From Desmodus rotundus (taxonomy: Eukaryota > Chordata > Mammalia > Chiroptera > Phyllostomidae): DNA of 64,000 bases. The notes beneath the pieces are model-generated. The model was not told the origin of the DNA. It saw only the letters and a list, made by a program, of their open reading frames with translations, and made no database searches. Positions 26,282-39,607 of this stretch are shown in pieces (positions within the stretch are counted from its first letter, which is position 1; each line of letters begins with the position of its first letter). The position numbers were made by a program, and so were the translations under genes. The stretch covers positions 125,097,896 through 125,161,895 of the forward strand of contig NC_071391.1 of NCBI RefSeq assembly GCF_022682495.2. The letters are read 5' to 3'.

Positions 26282-26886
26282 CTTTTTTTTCTTTTTCTTT
26301 TAATTGTATTTTTTTTCCATTGCCATTTAGTCCCCTTATACCCCCTTCCCCCAGCAATCACCACACTGTTGTCCATGTCCATGAGTCCTTTTTCCTTTTC
26401 GCTCATCCCTCTACTCCCTAACCTCCCCTCCCCTGCTTAGCTGTCATCTGTTCTCCATCCACGAGTCTGTCTCTGTGTTCCTTGTTAGTTCAGTTTGTTC
26501 ACTAGATTCCACACAGGAGTGACATCATATGCTACTTGTCTTTCTCTGACTGGCTTATTTCACTTAACATAATCTTCTCCAGGTCCATCCATGCTGTTGC
26601 AAAAGGTAAACTTCTCTTCTTTTTTATGGCTGAGTAGAATTCCATTGTGTAAATGTCCCATAGTTGTTTTATCCACTCATCTACTGATGAGTACTTGGGC
26701 TGTTTTTATATCTTGGCGATTGTGAATAACGCTGCAATGAACACAGGGGTGCTTATTTTCTTTTGAATTAGTGTTTCAGGTTCCTTCAGATATATTCCCA
26801 GAAGGGGGATCACCGGGCCAAACGCAGATCCATTTTTAATTTTTTGAGGTATCTCCATACTGCTTTCCATAGTGGCTACATCAATA
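26282..26886 (-). mobile_element. L1 3' end, 5'-truncated, minus orientation
   Basis: The T-rich left edge (26,282-26,310) is the complement of an A-rich tail. The plus-strand text TGGCTGAGTAGAATTCCATTGTG, ATCCACTCATCTACTGATGAG and GCTGTTTTTATATCTTGGCGATTGTGAATAACGCTGCAATGAAC is the complement of the L1 ORF2 end and 3' region. The copy is about 600 bases and breaks off where a 5S-like fragment starts. It is better preserved than most L1 pieces in the window. Confidence 0.85.
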
Positions 26887-26941
26887 GTGTAAGGCCATAT
26901 TACCCTGAACACACCGATCTTGTCTGATCTGAGACCTAAGC
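26887..26941 (+). pseudogene. 5S rRNA-derived fragment (first ~55 nt)
   Basis: GTGTAAGGCCATATTACCCTGAACACACCGATCTTGTCTGATCTGAGACCTAAGC aligns by eye with the 5' half of 5S rRNA (GTCTACGGCCATACCACCCTGAACG... to GAAGCTAAGC), with roughly ten differences. The C box of the internal promoter and the 3' half are missing, so it is a dead fragment. It begins exactly where the L1 on the other strand ends. Confidence 0.75.
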
Positions 26942-27002
26942 TTCCCAGCCCCGTTGGGCTGTCCCTTGTATGACAAAGGCTTTAATCCCCAAGGCTCCCC
27001 TA

Positions 27003-27028
27003 GGCAGAGAACTTGCCTGTTCTCTGCC
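27003..27028. repeat. Perfect 10-bp inverted repeat at the edge of the L1/5S block
   Basis: GGCAGAGAAC (27,003-27,012), loop TTGCCT, then GTTCTCTGCC (27,019-27,028). The same GGCAGAGAAC occurs as a direct repeat at 26,266-26,275, just before the L1 tail. Confidence 0.7.
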
Positions 27029-28499
27029 CACATCAGCACCAGACACTCCCTCCAGAATGAAGAAAAGATGGAGTGAGCATCACGAGGGTTTCTGCTGAGC
27101 ACACTGAGGCAGTTAATCATGTTCTAGGAGGAAAGTGAGAAGGGGCGCCTGGATTCCTTCACAGTGCTGGGACAGACTGGGCTCTGGCTGTACCTTAGGT
27201 CCTAAGAGTGAATCAGTTCACCAGTCAGCTACTCAAGTATTTACCCATGTAGGGGATGCCAAAGGAGAAAGTGGTCCCTGAGTTCAGGGGATGACAGCCT
27301 AGGTAGGATGGGGAGAGATAAATACATAATCCTCTGTAACACTGTGTTTGCCTGTAAGGACTTCATGAGGTGACGTTGGCAAGGGCTGGAGGAATTGGAG
27401 AGGGCTCCAGGGCAATGGTGAGGCCCCGGGCTGGCCCTGCGATAGTCAGAACATAGAGAAGGGGGAAGGGGAGAGGGCATCAAGGTTCTGCAGCAAGAAC
27501 GAGTTTACCAGGAATGGGGGACTGCAAGGAGAGGGGTCCACCAGGGCAGAGGGTACGAGACATGCTGAAGGTTAGTTGAAAATCAAATTGCATGGAAGCT
27601 GGAGACTAGATTCTGAGGGGAGCTGCCCTCAGGCAGAGCTTATTTACTCCCTATAGGGTTGGCAATAGGGAAAGCTGTAGGTGCTTAAGTAGGGGAGAGG
27701 AAGGATGGAGACGGTACTTTACAATGATGTCTTCCGATAGATGTACGCAAACCCCTTTGGAGGAGAATAGAGACACTGCTTCTGCTTCCCTCCGTGTTAT
27801 TAATCTCCAACATAGATGATAAATGATGGGGCCTTGCCTAAAAGTCACGCTTTCTGAAATAGAACTTGGAATGAGGACAACAGCATCACTTCTTAACGTG
27901 ATTAATGAGACCACAAGCCCATTAGAAGAAACATGTGAAATAACAAAGATTATGAAAAAATAATATTTAGGTATGATGTGGGAATGTGGCTAATCTGGCG
28001 GTTCTTGGGCAGGGCTGGTTTATTGTAATGACTCCAGCACACAGCCAAGGGTCCCTGGAGCATTAAGTGGTTCTTATGGTTCTCCACCTCCGCCTTCCAT
28101 CTACCCACTTTCCATCAAAAACAGACACCTTCCAGGATGAAGCAAGACACATGCAGGAGAGCCGAGCCCTGTCATTTCTGAGCTGCAAGGTCATCACAGA
28201 ACGTAATGAGGAGGCACATTTCTATGACTATGACTTTATATTTCTTCCTCTCAGTACCTCCTGCTCTCCTTCCTTTCCTCGAAATAGAGAGGGACAAGTA
28301 GAAGAACCCATGGAAGGCAGAGCCCGTGTGCAAGAGGAATCTGAGGTCACCAGGCAGAACATGAGAGGCACCCAGACCAGTGAAGCTTTCAGCACAGAAG
28401 GGGTTCTCCCTGTCCCAGGTTCTTCCTCACTCTGTGGTTCACACACAGACGAAGGTCATCTCCGTGCTTTTTCCCCACTTGAGGCCACATAATCTTCAC

Positions 28500-28640
28500 T
28501 TCATTTACATCACCCGCTACTAGATGAAGCTTGACCCAGTAGTCAGGAGGCCCTGGTTTCATTCTCGCTCTGCCCTTAGACACATATGGACATCAGCATA
28601 TCGTCTGCCTTCCCTGGGTCTCTCCTCCCTCATCTGCAAA
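28500..28640 (+). mobile_element. MIR fragment
   Basis: CCAGTAGTCAGGAGGCCCTGGTTTCATTCTCGCTCTGCCCTTAGACAC and the following CTCCCTCATCTGCAAAATCGGGG resemble the MIR head and core. The copy is diverged. Confidence 0.55.
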
Positions 28641-28922
28641 ATCGGGGGGCGGAGAGGGGCTGGTGAGAGCCCTCCCATGGTTGTTGGAGATTAGGCACAT
28701 GTGTGCATTAGGGCTGGGGGTAGGGAGTCCCCCGGGGAGCCACGTTTCCTTCCTCCCCCAACATGACTTCAGGAAGGGCAGGAGGAGTGCAGGCCGGGCG
28801 GGTCCACAGTGGCAGGTCGACCACCACGTGTCCTTTGCTTGTGTGAATGGTGCGACCAGGAGCCTGTAGTGTTTTCATCTGGATGTGTGCATTTGATTCA
28901 CCTTCTGGATTTAAGTCCTTGA

Positions 28923-29150
<228 letters not shown>

Positions 29151-29769
29151 TGAGTGGTGATGACGGTGAGATGGGAGAAGAGCCGGTCCCTGCCTTCCCT
29201 GAGTCACTATCCTGTGTAGCTGAGAGACTCACACGCTCAGAATGGTTAGAGCACCAAGGCTGCCACCAGCCTATGTGACACCCGCATGAGAATTAGAAAA
29301 GGGCTTCTTCCTCCGGGGCGACACACCCACGTCCAGCCATACGGCTGGGCTGAATCTCAGCCCCCACATACCGCCTCCACTGAGCACCCTTGCAGACAGG
29401 GTGAGCAGGCTGCACAGCCCTGTGGAGCAGCCCTGCGAAGGGGAACAGAAGAGGGTGATCCCCTTAGGGGGGTGCTACAGAAGCAAGTACATTCATTCAG
29501 AGAAGAGGAGGGCTGGGGCAGTTCAGAAAAGGAGAGGAGAGGGCACCTGAGTTGGGCACCGGGAAGGATAGGGGAGAATTAAACAGCAGGGAAGGTAGGA
29601 GGGCACAGCCACAAGCGATGCTGCTCCCAGTGCTTGCCTGCTGGACAAGGGAACTGAGTTGGAGGAGGCTGTCTAGGCAACTCAGGGATGTCACGCGGAA
29701 ACTGTGCTTGGCAGCTTGAAAGAAACCCGAGTTATGAAAGGGTTCTAGAGCAGGACTGACACGACTTTC

Positions 29770-30122
29770 TGCAACGGAAATGTTCAGTACCTTCCTATTT
29801 CATGTGCTACCTGTGCTGTACTTGAAATACGTCTAGTGCAACTGAGGAGCTGAATTTAATTTAATTTTAATTACATTTAAATAGCTGCACTTGCCCTGGC
29901 TGGTGTGGCTCAGTTGGTTGGAGTGTCGTCCCATACACCAAAAGGCTGTGGGTTCAGGCCCTGGTCAAGGTATATATGGGGGGCAACCGATCAATGTCTC
30001 TCTCTCTCTCTCCCCCTCCCTCTCCCTCCTCTCTCTCTGAAGTCAATAAACACATCCTCAGGTGAGGACTAAATAAAGAAATAGCCACACTTGGCTAGTG
30101 GCTACCGTACTGGACAGGGCTA
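29770..30122. mobile_element. hAT-type MITE split by a VES SINE
   Basis: Left part: GTACTTGAAATACGTCTAGTGCAACTGAGGAGCTGAATTTAATTTAATTTTAATTACATTTAAATAGC. Right part: CCACACTTGGCTAGTGGCTACCGTACTGGACAGGGCT. Together they read as one eutherian MITE that ends GCCACATGTGGCTAGTGGCTACCGTATTGGACAGC. The VES at 29,893-30,078 interrupts it, so the MITE is older. Confidence 0.65.
29893..30078 (+). mobile_element. VES SINE, with target-site duplication
   Basis: It begins GCCCTGGCTGGTGTGGCTCAGTTGG (A box) and has a B-box-like GGGTTCAGGCC. A CT-rich body and a short A-rich tail with AATAAA follow. It is flanked by AAATAGCTGCACTTG (29,879-29,893) and AAATAGCCACACTTG (30,079-30,093), a 15-bp duplication with two mismatches. 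Confidence 0.92.
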
Positions 30123-31889
30123 TTCTATTTCATTCACTTGGTCATATTCCCGGTTCAGGCTTCCCATTTGCAGGTGACCCAAGACAATTTTCTTGAGTCC
30201 ATACAGCCCATCAACATGCAAGGGCTCTGGGTTTACAGCTCTATTCTTGGTCCACTGAGGGCCACAGAAATTGATGGGATTGGCCCCTGCCCTAAGGGAT
30301 CTCGTTTCTGAGGGAAAAGGAGGACTGTGGGCTCCAAGGGAGCCCGGTGGCTCATACCTTCAGCCACGGTATCTAGCACAGTGTTCAATATAGCACAGGC
30401 ACTAAATGAATGGTAAACCCAAAGGCATAAAAGGTATTTGGAAAAGAATGTTTCAAACTGAGCGCCCACAGTGGTACAGACAGAGAGGCCTAGAGTTGAG
30501 TCTGAGAAGATCCTCTGCTGGTCTTGAGCTCCCAGGATGGGCTGTGGCTTGGAGTAGCAATGAAGAAAATGGGGTACAAAAAGCTGGAGTACAGCTCTTT
30601 GTCCATTGTTCCTAAATCCACCCATCTATCCTGAGGTTAGGGTAGCTCAAGTTCAGAGCAGCTAACAGTCAGTAGCCCCACAGGCAGTATCCGAGCACAG
30701 TTAATCCATTAGAGTAAGGTCTTCTCTTTCGAATAGAGGTCTTCTCTACTGCTTCCTTGTGGTTTCTGAGTTTGATCGGACAGTGAAACAGGGCCCTTCA
30801 TGATGTCTCAGGAATGTCTCTCGCTATGCTCTCCAGCAAACAAACGACCTAGACTCAGCTGCATTTATGGGCCCAGGGATTGGGGAGGGAGGTGGAGGTG
30901 CTCGTGTGTGCGTGGCCCACAAGGATGGGTGAGATCCAGCCCTGGCCTACCCTAGTTTTAAAATTGTAGGACGTGGTTCCAGCCTTCGCCTTGGGGTCCC
31001 CATGTTTTTGTGGTCTGTGGCTGTTCCTGTTCCCTGGCCCAGCTGCCCCGTTGATTCCCCAGGGCCAGACTTTCTGGGCCTTCCCTCCTATAGATGTCAA
31101 ACTGAGGGGAAGTCCGGCTTTTCTCCTCGGCCAAGGGTGAAGTCAAAGCCGGCGACAAACAGAGATGTTTCTGGGAATTCTTGCAGGACAGCATTATACA
31201 ACACTTCGTCTTCTGGGAACTGCTATCCATGGGAACAGAAAGGATGACTTCTCTCTAGCCATATCAGAAGGACTTTTTTTTAATCTTCTTCTTAGAAAAG
31301 CTTTGCTTCATGAAAAAGGAGCTGGGATAAAAATTTGTCACGGTTTTCTGCTGACTCCAGGGAAAATATGGTGGTTTTTTATTGAATCGGTGTGCTTAAG
31401 CATTAGGCACACTTAAAGGTAATTCCCAGCCCAAATGGAAACCACAGGCTCCCTTCCTCCCTGGTGGAACCAGGGAAAGCTGCTCTGGGCTGAGAGGCCT
31501 GGACCCGGCCAGCCAGCCAGCAAATCCAGCAAAGGGAGATCTGCATGTGTTGGAAACTGGGTTAGTGGTGGCTAAAACAAAACCCTCCCCACCCCCACCA
31601 CGGGGTTTGTGCAAATACAGTTGCACCACAGCCCCACACTCACGCTGTGAAATAGCCAGAGGCCAAGGTTTAAGGCCGGTTGACACACCAGCATCCGAAT
31701 TTCCGCACGTATATGTCTTAGCCTGTGTATGTTTTCCATTGAAATCGCTGGGGAAGCTCAGCCCTCAAGCCAGATTCAGATAATTGAAAGCCATCATTTC
31801 CAAATGGATTGGTAATTTATACATTGTTACTCTCAGACAGGAGGGGTTGGGTAGGGGGGGGTGGTTTTCCTTTGTTGTGTGAGGACATT

Positions 31890-32190
31890 ATGTGCTTTTA
31901 GGAAAACAAGATTAAAGGTCATAAAAAGCCTATCTACCAAGTAGCAGGCCCCTCACCCAGGCTGGCATTAATGAGCAGATGATTAGAAGGCAGGTGTAAT
32001 TATATTCCACTGACAGAGCAGGCCCTCACCTGCAATCGCTAGAAATACAGTTAAAACCCTTGCTCCGTGCACTGTTTAATCAAGAATAAGGGCCCTGAAT
32101 TTTGACTGCATTAAGAACCGTCTAAATAAGTTAACTCCAGCTGCTTGAAATTGTGCAAGAATCATTTCACTGCAGCAGGGGGGCCTCAGT
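31890..32190 (+). promoter_or_regulatory. Repeat-free block, candidate conserved noncoding element
   Basis: The block has dense AT-rich homeodomain-like sites (TAATTATA, TTTAATCA, GTTAACTCC) mixed with E-boxes (CAGGTG at about 31,991, its complement CACCTG at about 32,028). It shows no repeat signature. This texture is typical of conserved enhancers in large introns, but conservation was not tested. Confidence 0.2.
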
Positions 32191-32329
32191 GGAGCAGGTA
32201 AAGTGAAATCAGGGAGGATAGAAGTTACTTCTTAGGTGGAAGGGTCCATGAGGGGTCAGGACAGGGGCAACAGCGAATTTAGATTGCCCGTGGATTGCAG
32301 CCCGGGGGAAGGAAGGGAGGGAGTGCTGG

Positions 32330-32440
32330 ACTAGGAGCCACGAGAGGGTTGTCTAGTCCTGGGCAATGTTAAGCAGGTCACAATCCTTCTGGCCTTAGTT
32401 CCTTTATGTTAAAAGGAGACAATCTGTATCTCCCCTACAG
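32330..32440 (+). mobile_element. MIR fragment
   Basis: GACTAGGAGCCACGAGAGGGTTGTCTAGTCCTGGGCAATG, then CTGGCCTTAGTTCCTTTATGTTAAAAGGAGACAATCTG. These resemble the MIR head and core. The copy ends where an L1 segment begins. Confidence 0.55.
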
Positions 32441-32449
32441 CACAGGCTT

Positions 32450-33060
32450 TTTTGAAAAAGATTAGGATGGTACAGCTACTGTGGAAAATAATTTGGCAGC
32501 TTCTTATAAAGTAAACATATACTGAGCCTATGACCCAGCCATTACAGTCCCAGCTACACCCACGAGAAATGAAAAGGACGTCCGTACAAAGGACGGTACA
32601 CCGATGTGTATAGCAACTAAACACTGAAGACAACTCAAACACCCGTTGCCAGGTGAATGGATAAGTTACGGTACACACATGCAGCGGAGCCTTACTCCGC
32701 ACTGCAAGGGACAAACCACGAATACCTGTAACGGCACGAGGAATTTGGGAAACGTGCTCAGTGAAAAGAAGGCAGATGCAAAGAGCACACACTCCTGTGC
32801 GATTCCACTGCGTGCAACTGAAGAGGGCGTTTCAATATTTAGTGACAGGGATCACATCAGGGGCTGCCTGGCACTGGTGTGAGGATGGGGATGGACCGTC
32901 AAAAGACACAAGGGTTTTTGATGGGGGTGGTGTGCTGGAAAAGTCACTATACCTTTGAGGGTGGTGAAAGTTACAAGGGTGTTAAAGTCATCGCTCTGGG
33001 TGCTTAACCGGGTGCATTTTTTAATTGAAGGTAAATTAAGCCTCACTCAAGCTGACTTTA
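32450..33060 (+). mobile_element. L1M 3' end, plus orientation
   Basis: ACAGCTACTGTGGAAAATAATTTGGCAGCTTCTTATAAAG, then CTATGACCCAGCCATTACAG and AACTCAAACACCCGTTGCCAGGTGAATGGATAAG. A downstream GCACTGGTGTGAGGATGG-type 3'UTR follows. The order matches an old mammalian L1 ORF2 tail and 3'UTR. No intact frame remains. Confidence 0.8.
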
Positions 33061-33099
33061 AACAAAAACAAGCTTAGATAGGAGTCTTTAATTTGGACT

Positions 33100-33360
33100 A
33101 TAACCTTGTCTACTGTTTCCACTCAGGGGGCCTTTGAACAAATCACTCAACAGTTCCAAGCCTCAGCTTCTTCAGATGTGAAACAGGACTAGTAATAGCT
33201 ACCTTGTGGTGCTATTGTATCCAAAATGAGGTGATGACAGGGCCAATAATCCTTATTGACACTGTATGTGCCAGGGGCTGTTGTAATCGCTTTGCAGAAG
33301 TGCATTCATCATATGAGATAGTTCCGAACACTGCAAAGCGCTGTACACATGTCAGTTATG
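33100..33360. mobile_element. MIR fragments
   Basis: Bases 33,125-33,230 (CCAAGCCTCAGCTTCTTCAGATGTGAAACAGG) look like plus-strand MIR core. Bases 33,255-33,345 (TGTGCCAGGGGCTGTTGTAATCGCTTTGCAG) look like the complementary strand of a MIR. Both are diverged. Confidence 0.5.
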
Positions 33361-34455
33361 GTATCTCCTGCACCTTGAAGGTGCTCGTTAAATTTTTGAA
33401 GAGGATAATATCTGCCAAGAAAAACGAATGTAAAGGATGACAAGCAGCGTTAGCACGAACCAAACTGCATTTCTCAACCACACAGGGGCGGGGGATGAGG
33501 AGGCGGCCACCAGCCTACTAGGGGAGTCTGGATATTCCCCCACTGGCCCTTCACAACATTGTCTGCAGACACGTCCTGCAGAGGTACCAGGGCCTGGACG
33601 CCGTCTGCGTTAGTAACTCTGGGGAGAGAATTCGCCAGAGACACTGAGCCCACATTCTTGTACCTGATAAGGCAGATGTGACCCTTAGTACAAATAGTCG
33701 TGGTACACCGCACAGCTAATAATGATAACTATTATCATATTGTTTTTATCAGCGGTCGTTTGGCAGGTGAGGAAACCAATGCCAAGACAGATTGTTCTTT
33801 CCCCAAAGTCCCTGTGCTAGCAAGATGTCTTCACCCTGCCACCACGCCTCTTTCCTATTCTCTGGGATTTGTGGGGCGGAGTCTCTGAGTTGGGATTCTG
33901 AAGAATGAATTCCCAAAGAATCAAAGTATTAGGGCAGTTCAGAAAACTACCAAAAATTCTAACATGAGTAATTTATTGATTCCTTTTTAATGGGAGCAGA
34001 GAGAGTATTCAGGACTGGGGAGGAGGACATTCCAGGATGCGGGAGCCCTTCCCCAATGTCTTTTTACAGTAAATGCAGATGTTAAATGAACATTTCGAAC
34101 AATCTGGAATTGGAAAGAAATCAAACAAGCAGCCTCGCTGGGCAGCTGGGAAAACAAGCAGCAGGAAGGACTTAGGTTTTTGAAGAGGCGGAGTGCAGGC
34201 TGCTGGGGCCCCCACCCCTTACCTCTGCCTTTGCTATGGGCCACAAAACTTCTGTGGCTCTACAGTGGCAGGCCTGACAGATGACCTGGAACAATCAAGG
34301 ATATCATTTTTTTTTAACTTCATTTATGCACAAGCTGAGTATTGCTGTTGGGTCTGCCCTGAGGTCAGGCTTTCTCCGCCTTCTTGCCAGTGCCCACCCC
34401 TGACCTGGGGTCCCTGACAGAAGAGGCAGGCTCCTCCTGGTGCCCCTGTTATTGA

Positions 34456-36741
<2,286 letters not shown>

Positions 36742-36929
36742 GGAACCAGAATTTCAAGGAGTCATCAGCCTATGGCGAGACCATCCTGCCCCCCGGGCAG
36801 CCATGGGCTGAGGAGTTGAGGAGCCACGGTGCCCAGAGCGAGGCCGGGAGCCTGCCCGCCTTCACCATGCCCCAGGTGGCTGTGCCAGGGAACACCAGCC
36901 CCAGTGCCACCAACAGCAGCTGCTCCACG
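36742..36929 (+). CDS. EPAS1: EPAS1 exon 10: Ser/Pro-rich degradation-domain region
   Basis: This 188-base exon encodes residues 417-479, from [20 protein letters not shown] to [11 protein letters not shown]. It is low-complexity, probably disordered and among the less conserved parts of HIF-2alpha. The serine tract before CST is two residues shorter than in human as I recall it (ATNSSCST against ATSSSSSCST). This shifts later residues by minus two until exon 12. The acceptor is TCTCCACAG and the donor GTGAGC. Confidence 0.97.
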
Positions 36930-37465
36930 GTGAGCGCCCCTGGAGGGAGGCCACGGAGAGGGTGCGCTCTTCCTTCTGGCCACTGCCGATGGCTGCACAG
37001 CCTGGACAGAAATCCTGCCCTCCTCCTACCCAACTTATCCCAGAGATGGCGACACGTACCTGCCAAGTATCCGAGATGTTTTGTTGTTGCCAGTGGCCAG
37101 CCCATCCCCGCCCCCACCTGAATAAGTCCCTCGAAGGCAGCGGCTGAGTTGTGCGTGGTTTGAGCCCCTAGCCCTGCTTCCTGCCGGCTCAGAGCGCAGA
37201 GCTGGACAGGTCCCCGAGCCCTGCTGGCCATGGCCTTCGGCCCATCTGCTCCTCAAGACAGGCGCATTTTATGAGGAGACTGAAGTTCAGAGAGGTTGAT
37301 GAATTGACCTAATACACACAGCTTATAAGGAGTGGGGCCTCTGCCAGTAGTTGGGTGGAATGGAGTTGATCTCTGGGCCCAAGAGTGTATTTTTCCTCCC
37401 ACCTTGGACTTTGGGGAGACCAGTGTCATACCCTTGACATTGTCATTCTCCTTCTTGGTCTCCAG
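36930..37465 (+). other. EPAS1: EPAS1 intron 10
   Basis: A 536-bp intron with no recognisable feature besides the splice sites. The acceptor is TTGGTCTCCAG. Confidence 0.9.
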
Positions 37466-37576
37466 CCCAACAGCCCTGAAGACTATTACACGACTCTGAA
37501 CGATGATCTGAAGATTGAAGTGATTGAGAAGCTCTTCGCCATGGACACAGAGGCAAAGGACCAGTGCAGCCCCCAG
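37466..37576 (+). CDS. EPAS1: EPAS1 exon 11: start of N-terminal transactivation domain
   Basis: This 111-base exon encodes residues 480-516: [20 protein letters not shown], then [17 protein letters not shown]. Both ends are on codon boundaries. It is the acidic start of the N-TAD that overlaps the oxygen-dependent degradation domain. Compared with recalled human (TSLDND) it has TTLNDD. The donor is GTAGGC. Confidence 0.98.
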
Positions 37577-39113
37577 GTAGGCGGCTGTGGAGGAGATTGG
37601 GCTGGCCCTGCCCACCAGCTGCTGCTGGTGAAGGCCCATGTCTGGTCTTGCAGCCTCAGGTCTTTGTGGCAGAGACCAGTGGAGATGCTGTGGTCATGGT
37701 CCCTAACTGGGTGAGGGTGCGGGGAAGTCGAGCCGGTGGAGGTCCCTTCTCCCACTTCTGCCCTGTGCTTTACCTGTGCCAAACCCAGCGCCTCCACTTT
37801 GACCTCTCACCTCGTTTACCTCCTACTGACTCAGGCAGCTTTCTTAGTGCCCATGAAAACCAACACTGCAACTGAACTTTGCTTTAAGGAAGCCCGACAT
37901 TTAAAAAGGACATCCAGATGTATAAAATATTTATAAGCACAGGGAACAATTACTCCCTCCTCCACAAAGTTAATCATCTTAGGAGTCTTTGAAACACTGT
38001 TCTATTTCAAGTGCATTTAAAAATGGCATCTGACTCATAAATTTTCATTTACATGTCACATTTCAGGAAAGCATTTGTTACGTAAGGCCAAATGCTCCTG
38101 CAAAAGCTGCGTAAACAGGGCTGAGGTGGGTGGGTGGTTGCACGTTTGACAAAACGCAAAGGAAAGTCATCCGTTCCTATTTGTCTTAGCCTGGGTTATT
38201 CATTCGAAGTTCCTCCTTGCTCCTCTGCTTGTCTCGTTATGCTGCCTGGCCCAAGTTCCAGCTGTTCTGCCAAATGCTCCCTGTGCCAGCCCTCCCTTCT
38301 CTCCTCTGAACTCCACTGGGATTTATTACTTAGCACTTGGTCATAACTGTCTGCTTCTGTCTTTAACCGTTTGTTTCATTGTAATCATTAACACCTGAAG
38401 CACATCCCCCTCCCCCCCACTCCCGTGAGGGTGTCATTCTCGGAAGGAGGAAACTCCTCTCTGCGTCTGCTTGGGGGTGTTCCCTGTGGCACGCAGTGCG
38501 ACCCTGGGAGCCTGAGGGGCCATCTCTGAGGACCTGCTGACTAGGATGAAGGCCATGCCTGGGGCCTCGGTCTCTGAGCAGTCGCAGTGGCGCCCTGGCA
38601 TTGGCTGTGTGTCCAGGCCTGTGCCGAGCCCACGAGGAGGAAGAGGACAGTGCTGCGCCTGACTCTCCAGGAGCCACTGTGTGCAGCACAGGCCTGAGTG
38701 TCCCCTGACGACAGTCGCCATGAGCCAGAGGAGGCAGGGATGGCTTTGTGGAAGGGGTGGGGCTTGCTGGGGCCTCGTGAGAGAAGGTGGGGTTTGGGCA
38801 GGTAGAGTGGAGAGAAGAGAGCATTTGGGTGGGGTGGGGGTGTGACACCGGCATGGTGTGTGGAGGGTGTCCACGTGCAGACATGTGGCCAGGCTGAAGA
38901 GGCGACGAACTGCACGGAAAGGCTGGGGGTCTGAGTACCCTGGTGGGCTGCCGGGAGCCAACAAAGGCATCAGAGCAGGGGCGTACCCCTGTCAAGCTGT
39001 GCCCGGGATGACTGACTCTAGCAGGGGGGAGGGGGATGAGGGGCCCAGATGGACTGGTGTTGGGGGCAGCACCAACTGCTGAGTGCCTTTGCCTTTGCAC
39101 TGCGTCTCCTCAG
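37577..39113 (+). other. EPAS1: EPAS1 intron 11
   Basis: A 1.54-kb intron. The GC-rich right half holds a 245-codon minus-strand open frame (38,363-39,100) that I judge fortuitous. An E-box CCACGTGCAG occurs at about 38,870. No repeats are recognised. Confidence 0.88.
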
Positions 39114-39607
39114 GTGGATTTCAGTGAGCTGGACTTGGAGACGCTGGCACCCTACATCCCCATGGACGGGGAAGACTTCCAGCTGAGTCCCATCTGCCCG
39201 GAGGAGAAGCTCTTGCCCGAGAACCCTCAGCTCCTCCCCCAGCAGTGCTTCAGTACCATGACAAACATCTTCCAGCCGCTGGCCCCCATGGCTCCCCACG
39301 GCCCCTGCCTCCTGGACAAGTACCAGCAGCCACTGGAGAGCAAGAAGATAGAGCCTGAGCACCAGCCCCTATCCTCCATCTTTTATGATGGCGGGAGCAA
39401 GGTGTCCCTGCCACAGTGCTGCGGCCAGGCCAGCGCTCCTCTCTCTTCTTTGGGGGGCAGATTCAACACACAGTGGCCCCCTGACCCACCATTACACTTC
39501 AGGCCCGCGAAGTGGCCTGTCAGCGGAGATCAGCGCACTGAGGCCCTGGGGGCATCGCCGTTGGGGGCCCCTGTCACCTCGCCTCATCTCTCCATGTTCA
39601 AGAAGAG
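39114..39607 (+). CDS. EPAS1: EPAS1 exon 12: N-TAD and second degradation site (Pro529)
   Basis: The largest coding exon (494 bases) encodes residues 517-680 and two bases of codon 681. Near its start, [18 protein letters not shown] keeps the VHL-binding degron with the hydroxylatable proline at 529 (531 in human, offset by the exon 10 deletion). It is followed by [15 protein letters not shown]. The rest is a proline/serine-rich inhibitory region with many substitutions, e.g. FDAGSK to YDGGSK. There is one inserted serine in WPVSGDQ (human WAVGDQ, from memory). The acceptor is TCTCCTCAG and the donor GTACGT. Confidence 0.97.

Noticed and set aside
26887..26941. Functional 5S rRNA gene
   Set aside because: Only the first half is present, with many changes, and the C box of the internal promoter is missing.
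38363..39100. 245-codon open frame on the minus strand in intron 11
   Set aside because: Same reasons: GC-rich, Pro/Ser/His-rich translation with no recognisable domain. Two overlapping long frames on the same strand point to low stop density rather than coding.
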